DNA of 8,281 nucleotides, taken from contig SKXR01000085.1 of NCBI GenBank assembly GCA_007128275.1, positions 1 through 8,281 on the forward strand, given 5' to 3'. The position numbers were made by a program, and so were the translations under genes. The notes under the pieces are model-generated. The model saw only the letters and a program-made list of their open reading frames with translations. It was not told the origin of the DNA and ran no database searches. The DNA comes from Kiritimatiellia bacterium (lineage in GTDB: Bacteria > Verrucomicrobiota > Kiritimatiellia > SLAD01). Shown one piece after another: positions 1 to 5,994 of the stretch (its first letter is position 1; every line of letters starts with the position of its first letter).

Positions 1-806
1 CGATCGGAAGCGCCTTTGGGAATCGTGATGTCGAATTGCTCGCCCATCTTACGCAACGCAGCGATGAACCCTGCCCGGGCGAGGATGGACGCGGCGGCGA
101 CAGCCGGGTCGGACTCGGCTTTTGGTCGTTGTATCAGCTCGATGGACCGTCCGTTTTTCATCAGCGCCTGCTCGATTTGACGTTTCGGTCCGAACTGGTC
201 GGACACGGCGCGTGGGCAGTCCGGCACTTTCTCCAGCAAATTCTCAATGGCGCGGGCGTGGCCCCAAGCCAGCATGTCGTTGACATTGCGCATCTTAGAG
301 TAAAGTCGATTATACGCGCGCGGCCCGATGGTGACCAGCGCGTACCTGTCCCCCAGCATTCTGCGAATGTCCCGCGCCATGTCTTCGGCTTTCTTGTCGC
401 TGGTGACGGTCTTGCTATCGCGCACGCCCTTTTCTGCGAAAGCCTTTGCCAATGGCTTGTTTACGTAGGCGGCCGCGATGACGAGCGGGCCGAAAAAGTC
501 GCCTTTTCCGCTTTCATCGATGCCCATATGCGGTTGAGAGGCTTCCGGGTCGTGTACTTCTTCGTATCCGAGGCGCGCTTCTTGGAGTACGAAGGGTTCC
601 AAGTTATAGACGATCCAATCGTGTGCGCCTTTGCCTTGGACCACGCATTTTCCGCTGGTATACAGGGCAATTCGGCAGTTTTCGGCATCTACGGCGATGC
701 GGGTATAGGGGATTTCGGTGGGGCGATAGTTGCCCGTTCGCAGGAGTTGAATCAGGCTTTCCTGTTGCGGGGCGGTCAACGTATAGGTATAGGACGTTTT
801 TTGCAT
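1..806 (-). CDS. rnhC: Ribonuclease HIII, 3' end cut by the window
   Basis: Endoribonuclease of the type 2 RNase H superfamily that cuts the RNA strand of RNA/DNA hybrids (R-loops, primers) in the cytoplasm. 268 codons are visible on the minus strand from ATG at 806-804; an in-frame TAA at 836-834 with no start between fixes the start. Family members are about 300 residues, so some 30-40 C-terminal residues are missing. Residues 1-90 are the N-terminal TBP-like substrate-binding domain typical of RNase HIII. The catalytic domain opens with GIDESGKGDFFGPLV (residues 95-109), holding the acidic pair D97/E98. Further family motifs are RDSK (129-132), VSDQFG with D203, and PKAESDPAVAAASILAR (228-244), where E231 or D233 should supply the last metal ligand. 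The glycine/lysine-rich GKGDFFGP form separates HIII from HII. No strong Shine-Dalgarno sequence precedes the ATG. It is divergent from, and probably unrelated to, the polysaccharide genes. Confidence 0.95.
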   Translation of the reverse strand, partial: MQKTSYTYTLTAPQQESLIQLLRTGNYRPTEIPYTRIAVDAENCRIALYTSGKCVVQGKGAHDWIVYNLEPFVLQEARLGYEEVHDPEASQPHMGIDESGKGDFFGPLVIAAAYVNKPLAKAFAEKGVRDSKTVTSDKKAEDMARDIRRMLGDRYALVTIGPRAYNRLYSKMRNVNDMLAWGHARAIENLLEKVPDCPRAVSDQFGPKRQIEQALMKNGRSIELIQRPKAESDPAVAAASILARAGFIAALRKMGEQFDITIPKGASD

Positions 807-894
807 TGCCGTGGACGGTACCAGAGCCCATCTTTAATGGCAATAAGCGAGCCGCGTCGCCCCCGTTTTTTTTGAAGAAAAGTACAAATCGACA

Positions 895-923
895 TTGACG
901 AATACGGGGATTCTCGGTATCAA
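895..923 (+). promoter_or_regulatory. Candidate sigma-70 promoter for the exopolysaccharide gene cluster
   Basis: TTGACG at 895-900 (five of six matches to the -35 consensus) is followed after exactly 17 bases by TATCAA at 918-923 (four of six to -10). It lies in the divergent gap between rnhC and the secreted-protein gene and faces right, which would give a leader of roughly 110 bases before the ATG at 1040. The call rests on consensus and spacing only. The promoter rules of this organism are unknown. Confidence 0.4.
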
Positions 924-1039
924 TAGCATTACGCGAAAGTACGTACATTCAAGCATGGGTATATCGGCGTCACGTCCATCCGCTCGCGCGAAGGAAAACA
1001 GGGCCGGTGGATTGAGCGTTTAACCCGGGAGAAAATGTG

Positions 1040-1657
1040 ATGAAAAAAAGAACTGGAATGGCTCTTGTGGCCGCCGTGTTTGTATTGGCCACCTTGGTCC
1101 CGCAAGCACCCGTTATTGCGGCACAGAACAATGACGAGGTGCGTCAAGGCGAGTTGGCGCTTCTCCTGGTAAACGTGTTGGGGTTATACCGCTTCCTCCC
1201 CGCTGCGCCCACCGAGCACGAAGCCATCGCGGTGTTGCTGTCGAATCGGATTGCGCCGGCCAACGGCTGGGAGCCCGACAAGCCGGTGGTGCTGGCCGAT
1301 CTCGCGGAGATCATTGTGCGGGCGGTAGACCGCGCGCACGAGGTGGATAATCCGGACGATCCGCAGTCGTGGATCAATTTCTTGGCCAGCGTCGGGGTGC
1401 CGATTGACACGATTGGCTTGGCGCTCACCAATGTGGAACCATTGAACGAACCGATTGCGGGCAACGTGTTTGTTTCCTCGGTCACGACCGATCCTTTGAG
1501 GCGTCGCGCGGTGTTTGGTCAGCCGGATGAAGCGGAAACCGGAACCGACGTCGCCTTCATGGTTTCTCAGCGGCCCATCAGCTTGCCGGATATCGTGGAT
1601 GTGGTTATCACCATCCCCGACATTCCCCGGCGTCCCCGCCCGATAACGCCTGATTGA
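1040..1657 (+). CDS. Secreted protein of unknown function with SLH-like stretch
   Basis: 205 residues, not recognised as a named family. A clear Sec signal peptide is present: basic MKKR, hydrophobic core to about residue 20, and a likely cut after VIAA (28/29). Residues 34-97 look like one degenerate S-layer homology module: RQGELALLLVNVLGL, then a helix ending in SNRIAPANGWEPDKPV, then LADLAEIIVRAV, which matches the usual SLH order of an initial acidic helix, a PDxPV turn and a second helix. The C-terminal third is rich in Pro, Asp and Ile and ends in RRPRPITPD, with no anchor. ATG 1040 is chosen over GTG 1037 because GGGAG at 1027-1031 then sits 8 bases upstream. It is the first gene of the plus-strand run, 55 bases before the beta-barrel gene, so a structural role in polysaccharide secretion or cell-surface attachment is plausible but unproven. 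Confidence 0.75.
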   Translation: MKKRTGMALVAAVFVLATLVPQAPVIAAQNNDEVRQGELALLLVNVLGLYRFLPAAPTEHEAIAVLLSNRIAPANGWEPDKPVVLADLAEIIVRAVDRAHEVDNPDDPQSWINFLASVGVPIDTIGLALTNVEPLNEPIAGNVFVSSVTTDPLRRRAVFGQPDEAETGTDVAFMVSQRPISLPDIVDVVITIPDIPRRPRPITPD

Positions 1658-1699
1658 TAGACCAACCTCAAAACCACACAATGATATAGCGAAAGCTTC

Positions 1700-1705
1700 A
1701 GGAGG
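1700..1705 (+). promoter_or_regulatory. Strong Shine-Dalgarno site of the beta-barrel gene
   Basis: AGGAGG lies 7 bases before the ATG at 1713. It is the only near-perfect anti-16S match among the genes of this window and fixes the start of the barrel protein. It suggests higher translation of the barrel than of its neighbours. Confidence 0.75.
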
Positions 1706-1712
1706 TATTCGA

Positions 1713-2900
1713 ATGAAATGGAACAAACTTTGGATCGCCGGTCTGGCGGTATCCATGGCGTTGCCGGCGGCGACCATGGCGCGGGAAGGTGCAAGAAATT
1801 ATCTAATCCACAACCGACTGCGCTTGGAATACGACGACAACATTCGGGAGACGGAAAGGGACAAGACCAGTAGCTTCAAGATCATTGAAGAAATCGAGTT
1901 TCTGGTTAACTTCAACCTCGAAAACACGTTTGTGAGTTTTCGCTACAAGCCCTCGTTTGTCTGGTGGGAGAACCGGGATGAATCCTCCACGGATCTCCAC
2001 CATGATTTCGATTTTATCTTCAATCACAAGTTTACGCCGCGCTTGGCGTTGGGCATCAAGGACACGTTCCGGTACGCGGAACTGCCCGAAGCCATTGAAC
2101 GCGGCACGGTGGTTCGTCAACGCAGCGATTTCCTCTACAACGCCCTGCTGGGCACGCTGACGTATCAGGTGACGCCGGTGGGTCGCATGGAGATGTCTGG
2201 ACGGTATAACTTGTTGCGGTACGACAAGTCCGAGATCGCGGATGTCGAGGATTACGACATGTATGTGGCCGGCTTGAGCTATCGCCATTCGATTGTTCCC
2301 GAGACCTCCGTGTCCTTGGAATCCCGTTTTGAAACGATTAGCTACGATACCGTGGACCGCGACGCGGACAGTTATCAGGTGGGCCTCGGCACCGAACATA
2401 TGTTTTCGCCGAACGTGCTCGGCAATGCGCGCGTCGGTTACCACTACAAGGATTACAGCGCTGATTCCGTATCCTCGGATAGTGCGCCCTACGCCGAGTT
2501 GAATATGACGTTGGTGCCCAGTCCGGCGACCCGGATTTCGTTTGGTATCGGCCACTCCATGCTGGAGTCCGACATCTTTCCGTACGCGAACCAGGATCGC
2601 ACGCGACTCTTTGTCGGCGTGGCGTATGACGTGACGGCCCGGGTGTCGTGGAACATCGCCGGCAGCTATATCTACAGCAAGTACGATGCCGATGACGCCG
2701 TGGTCGAGTTGGCGGACGCGGAAGGCGTGGAGTTCGGCGACGGATCGGAAGACATCATCCAGCTCAGCACCCGTGTGACCTATCGCGTGAATCGGTCCAA
2801 CTGGCTTGAAGCCGGCTGGCAATTCACAACGCTGGATTCCGACCTGCGGCAGGATTTCGACCGGAACCGCGTCAGTATCGGCTGGAAAACCCAGTTATAA
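1713..2900 (+). CDS. Outer-membrane beta-barrel protein, EpsL/BBP2_2-like
   Basis: 395 residues with a signal peptide (cut probably after ALPAATMA, 23/24). The mature part is almost wholly alternating polar/aromatic beta strands joined by Asp-rich loops, as in a 14-18-strand outer-membrane barrel. Examples are FVSFRYKPSFVWWENR (73-88), RMEMSGRYNLLRYD (158-171), VLGNARVGYHYKDYSA (235-250), RVSWNIAGSYIYSKYD (310-325) and the last strand RNRVSIGWKTQL (384-395). The early RLEYDDNIRET (37-47) resembles the YDDN start seen in the putative beta-barrel porin 2 family, which includes EpsL-type proteins of exopolysaccharide loci. It lies between the small secreted protein and the Wzc-like kinase. The likely role is an outer-membrane channel or structural partner for polysaccharide export. 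The family call comes from overall pattern and context; the barrel nature is surer than the exact family or substrate. Confidence 0.82.
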   Translation: MKWNKLWIAGLAVSMALPAATMAREGARNYLIHNRLRLEYDDNIRETERDKTSSFKIIEEIEFLVNFNLENTFVSFRYKPSFVWWENRDESSTDLHHDFDFIFNHKFTPRLALGIKDTFRYAELPEAIERGTVVRQRSDFLYNALLGTLTYQVTPVGRMEMSGRYNLLRYDKSEIADVEDYDMYVAGLSYRHSIVPETSVSLESRFETISYDTVDRDADSYQVGLGTEHMFSPNVLGNARVGYHYKDYSADSVSSDSAPYAELNMTLVPSPATRISFGIGHSMLESDIFPYANQDRTRLFVGVAYDVTARVSWNIAGSYIYSKYDADDAVVELADAEGVEFGDGSEDIIQLSTRVTYRVNRSNWLEAGWQFTTLDSDLRQDFDRNRVSIGWKTQL

Positions 2901-2921
2901 GCACGTGTTGCGGCGAACGGA

Positions 2922-2952
2922 TACCGCCTTGCATAAGGCTTGCCGGGCGGTA
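2922..2952 (+). repeat. Intergenic inverted repeat with two exclusive foldings
   Basis: TACCGCC (2922-2928) pairs perfectly with GGCGGTA (2946-2952). An alternative hairpin GCCTT-gcat-AAGGC (2926-2939) shares bases with the first stem, so the two full stems cannot coexist. It begins 22 bases after the barrel stop codon. No T-run follows, so it is not a normal intrinsic terminator. It may stabilise the 3' end of the barrel message or be chance. Confidence 0.35.
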
Positions 2953-2977
2953 CATTGATGCGAGGAACCACTGTCGA

Positions 2978-3003
2978 GCGCCGGGCCAATTCCGGTTCGG
3001 CGC
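2978..3003 (+). repeat. GC-rich hairpin before the Wzc-like gene
   Basis: GCGCCG (2978-2983) and CGGCGC (2998-3003) form a perfect 6-bp stem around a 14-base loop, ending 28 bases before the ATG at 3032. No T-run follows. With the preceding hairpin it fills the longest gap inside the gene run (131 bases), where the barrel and kinase genes could be separated in expression. Confidence 0.35.
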
Positions 3004-3031
3004 ATTCCTTCAGGTGTAGGACTCATCGGTT

Positions 3032-5164
3032 ATGGATAGCTCACAAGACAACTCACTGCATTTTCTCGATTATTGGCGGGTGATCCGTTCGCGGAAGGAA
3101 ATCATTCTCGCGGTGACCCTGCTGGTGGTCATTACCGGCGCGGCCTACACTTTTACGATGCCGAAAATCTATATGGCCGAGACCCGCATCGAAGTGAAGC
3201 AGGATTCTCTCGATGTCGACGTCTTTTCCCGCCAACAGCTGCAAGGGTATAATCCCTTCTTCATGCGCACGGAATTTGAAATCATCCAGTCGCGCACCAT
3301 CCTTCAGCAGGTCATCCGCGACCTGAACCTTCAGGCGGAATGGGGCCGGGATATGACGTCCGACGGTTCGCCTCTTCGCATGGAGGATGCCCTTCGAATT
3401 CTGTCCGGCGCTGTACGGGTCGAGCAGCATCGCGATACCTCCCTGATCGCCATTCGGGTTTATCGTCCCGATGCGTCCGAAGCCGCGCGTATCGCGAATC
3501 AGGTGGCCGAAGTGTATCGCGAAAACAGGCTGGCCCAAACCCGCCGTATGATCAGTGGCGGATTGGAAGCCCTGCAGAACGAATTGGAGAAGCAAAAGGT
3601 TATCCTCGAACGGGCCGAAGAAGAGTTGGAGCAAAAACGCGAGGAACTCGGCGTTACCATGCTCGGCGTCCGCGAACGCGGCGGATTCCAGGTCGACAAG
3701 ATCCGGTTGCAACAACTGGAAGGTGACCGGGTGGGCGCCCGCGTGGATATGCTGGTGCGCAAGGCGCGCTTCGATCAATTGGATGCGTTGGAGGGCGATG
3801 AGCTGCTGACGGCTTCCACCTACATTGTCAACGATCAGGCCTTGGCCATGTTGCGCCGGCAATTAATTGATGCCAGTGTCAACCTGAGTCTGCTCCTGGA
3901 AAACTTCGGCGAGAACCATCCGGAAGTGCGTCGGGTCAAGGCCGCGCGGGCGGAATTGGAGTCCCAGGTGAGCGATGCCCTGGCCGGGTTACGGCGGGGC
4001 CTGCGTGCGGATTACGAAGTATCGCGCGCGAAATACGAAACCATTTCCGAAGAATTGGAGCTGGCGCGCGCCGCCGATATCGAAGCCGAACGGGAGCGGT
4101 TTCTGCCCTTCGAAAAAGTGGAACGGGAAGTCCGTTTACAGCGGGACATCTTTCAAGCCTTGCGCGCGCGCATTGCGCAGGAAGGCATTGAGCTGCAGGT
4201 CCCGCGTACGCCGGTCGACATTGTGGATCGCGCCGAGGCGCAGAGCCGTCATGTCAGCCCGAAGTTCACCTTGAACATCGTCTTGAGCCTCCTCATCGGG
4301 TTGACGGCGGGGATTGGTCTCGCCTACTTCATCGAGTACTTGGACACCTCCGTAAAGACCGTGGACGACGTCGAGCAGCATTTGGGATTGCCCGTCCTCG
4401 GCATCATTCCGCAGAAAGTACGCCCGCTGATTGAGGAGGGCCCGGACAGTCCGCACGCCGAATCCTATCGTGTGTTGCGCACCAACCTGCAGTTCAGCAA
4501 CAAGGGCATGATGGGCGGCGCCTACACGTTCGTCAGCGGCGGCGTGGGCGAAGGAAAGTCCACGACCATGTTCAACCTCGCTTATGTCTGCGCACAGATG
4601 GGCGACAAGGTGCTCATCGTGGATTCCGATCTGCGTCGTCCGGTTCAGCACAATTTCCTGGGCATGAACAACAACTTCGGCCTGACCAATGTCTTGTTGC
4701 GCGATGTGCCGATCGAGGAAACCATCAAGGCGACTACCGTGCCCAATCTGCACTTCCTGCCCAGCGGGAAATTGCCGCGTTCTTCCGTGGGCCTGATGGA
4801 GGCGCAACGCATGCGCGAGTTGGTGAAGAACTTGAAGACGCGATACGACTATGTCTTCTTCGATTCGCCGCCGATCGTGGGCGTCAGTGATGCGTCCATC
4901 CTCGCCAGCGAAATGGACGGCGTGCTCTTGATCGTTCAGTATCGCAAATATCCGCGAGCCATCTCGGCGCGCGCCAAACGCATCCTCGACAATGTGGGGG
5001 CCAATGCGGTAGGCGTGGTACTGAACAATATCAACATCCTTCGGGACGATTATTATTACTATTATCACTCGTACTATGCTTCTGCCGGTCAAATGGAAGA
5101 ACTGCCCGAGAAGCAAGAAGAAATGGCCGTGGCGGGTACGGGTAAGAAAAACGATTCGTTCTAA
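3032..5164 (+). CDS. Wzc-like polysaccharide chain-length determinant fused to BY-kinase
   Basis: 710-residue inner-membrane tyrosine autokinase (EC 2.7.10 type) that controls chain length and export of Wzy-dependent polysaccharide. Order: short cytoplasmic N-terminus; membrane helix 1 at about 23-43; Wzz periplasmic domain with long charged coiled coil (about 175-350); GNVR-type segment with LQRDIFQALRARI (369-381); membrane helix 2 at about 413-433; cytoplasmic kinase. Kinase motifs are complete: ESYRVLRTN (477-485), Walker A GGVGEGKST (503-511), Walker A' VLIVDSDLRRP (527-537) and Walker B VFFDSPP (608-614). The tail has a tyrosine cluster, DDYYYYYHSYYAS (672-684), seven Tyr that are the expected autophosphorylation sites. 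Length and fused architecture match the Proteobacteria-type Wzc rather than the split Firmicutes pair. The Shine-Dalgarno is weak (AGG at 3018-3020, 11 bases from ATG). The next gene starts 22 bases after the stop, so co-translation with the OPX lipoprotein is likely. No phosphotyrosine phosphatase gene is visible nearby. Confidence 0.96.
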   Translation: MDSSQDNSLHFLDYWRVIRSRKEIILAVTLLVVITGAAYTFTMPKIYMAETRIEVKQDSLDVDVFSRQQLQGYNPFFMRTEFEIIQSRTILQQVIRDLNLQAEWGRDMTSDGSPLRMEDALRILSGAVRVEQHRDTSLIAIRVYRPDASEAARIANQVAEVYRENRLAQTRRMISGGLEALQNELEKQKVILERAEEELEQKREELGVTMLGVRERGGFQVDKIRLQQLEGDRVGARVDMLVRKARFDQLDALEGDELLTASTYIVNDQALAMLRRQLIDASVNLSLLLENFGENHPEVRRVKAARAELESQVSDALAGLRRGLRADYEVSRAKYETISEELELARAADIEAERERFLPFEKVEREVRLQRDIFQALRARIAQEGIELQVPRTPVDIVDRAEAQSRHVSPKFTLNIVLSLLIGLTAGIGLAYFIEYLDTSVKTVDDVEQHLGLPVLGIIPQKVRPLIEEGPDSPHAESYRVLRTNLQFSNKGMMGGAYTFVSGGVGEGKSTTMFNLAYVCAQMGDKVLIVDSDLRRPVQHNFLGMNNNFGLTNVLLRDVPIEETIKATTVPNLHFLPSGKLPRSSVGLMEAQRMRELVKNLKTRYDYVFFDSPPIVGVSDASILASEMDGVLLIVQYRKYPRAISARAKRILDNVGANAVGVVLNNINILRDDYYYYYHSYYASAGQMEELPEKQEEMAVAGTGKKNDSF

Positions 5165-5186
5165 ACGCTTTTTGAGGTTCATTTTC

Positions 5187-5993
5187 ATGTCATTTGTTCG
5201 CAGTCCGTTTGTCCGCGGCTTGGCTCTGGCTATCCTCCTGATCGGGGTGGTGGCGTGCGCTTCCAATCGGACCCCGTCCTATGTCTATACGCCGTCCGCA
5301 AACGAGGACGTCCGGGAAAGGGATCGCGCTTCCGCGCCAGCGGCAGCCAGGCCGGAAGCCCGGGCCGCCCGCTCGCCCCGCCCTGCGGAGGCGATAGAAC
5401 TGGCCCAGCTCGAGCCCACCAGGATCACCGCCGAACAGAGCGAGATGTACGGGATCGGGCGGGAGCCGGAACGCGAGCAGGACGGCTTTCAGCAGTCCGT
5501 CGCCCAGCCGTTGGCGCCGGGATACCGATTGCAGCGCAGCGATCCGCTGATTATCCAGCTACGCGGGATTCCGGAATCCGACAATCATGAACTGGTGGTG
5601 GATGATCAGGGGTATATCAACCTGCCCTATATTCCCCCCATTCGCGCCGAGGGGTTGACCCCGTCCGAATTGCAGCGTTCGATCCAGGACACCTATGTCG
5701 AGGAGCGTATTTATCGGCGTGTTACCGTGAATGTTATTCTCCCCACACAAAGCTACTTCGTGCGCGGCGAAGTTCGCCAGCCCGGCCGGTTCCCGTTGAC
5801 CGCCGGCATGACCGTCTTGAAGGCCATAGCCGCGGCGGGCGGATACACGGAATTTGCCAATCCCCGTCGGATCAACATCATCCGCGCCGGGGAAACGATG
5901 ATCGAAAACGCACGGCAGATGGAGCAGAATCCCGAGGAGGACTTGAGCGTGAAAGCCGGGGATGTCATCATCGTGCCACGGAGCATCTTCTGA
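5187..5993 (+). CDS. Wza-type polysaccharide export (OPX) lipoprotein, short form
   Basis: 268 residues from ATG 5187, with GAGG at 5174-5177 nine bases upstream. An in-frame start at 5076 is rejected because it would overlap the kinase gene and put about 37 basic residues before the signal peptide. The signal peptide ends in lipobox VVAC with Cys24, so the protein is lipid-anchored. Residues 30-108 are a low-complexity Ala/Arg/Pro/Glu linker. The polysaccharide export domain spans about 109-184, from APGYRLQRSDPLIIQLRG to YRRVTVNVI; one SLBB domain follows at about 188-240 (YFVRGEVRQPGRFPL, LKAIAAAGGY), and the protein closes with VKAGDVIIVPRSIF. E. coli Wza has about 380 residues, more than one SLBB-like domain and a C-terminal amphipathic helix forming the outer-membrane pore; this protein stops straight after the SLBB region and lacks that helix. 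Together with the adjacent kinase it marks a Wzx/Wzy-type export machine. Confidence 0.95.
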   Translation: MSFVRSPFVRGLALAILLIGVVACASNRTPSYVYTPSANEDVRERDRASAPAAARPEARAARSPRPAEAIELAQLEPTRITAEQSEMYGIGREPEREQDGFQQSVAQPLAPGYRLQRSDPLIIQLRGIPESDNHELVVDDQGYINLPYIPPIRAEGLTPSELQRSIQDTYVEERIYRRVTVNVILPTQSYFVRGEVRQPGRFPLTAGMTVLKAIAAAGGYTEFANPRRINIIRAGETMIENARQMEQNPEEDLSVKAGDVIIVPRSIF

Positions 5994-5994
5994 G

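Noticed and set aside
847..873. GCGA/TCGC mini-hairpin followed by eight T as a plus-strand terminator
   Set aside because: The stem is only 4 bp, is separated from the T-run by CCCCG, and no plus-strand gene ends before it.
36..875. 279-codon plus-strand open frame starting at TTG
   Set aside because: It lies antisense to the clear RNase HIII coding frame and its product has no recognisable domain; it is a shadow of a GC-rich gene.
1803..2822. 339-codon minus-strand frame inside the beta-barrel gene
   Set aside because: It is His/Val/Arg-rich, typical of antisense reading of a real gene. The plus-strand frame has a signal peptide and a strong ribosome site.
5076..5186. N-terminal extension of the OPX protein to the start at 5076
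   Set aside because: It would overlap the kinase tail by 89 bases and bury the lipoprotein signal peptide; ATG 5187 has a Shine-Dalgarno site.
4136..5266. 376-codon minus-strand frame
   Set aside because: It runs antisense to the kinase domain with complete Walker motifs and across into the OPX gene; no domain is seen.
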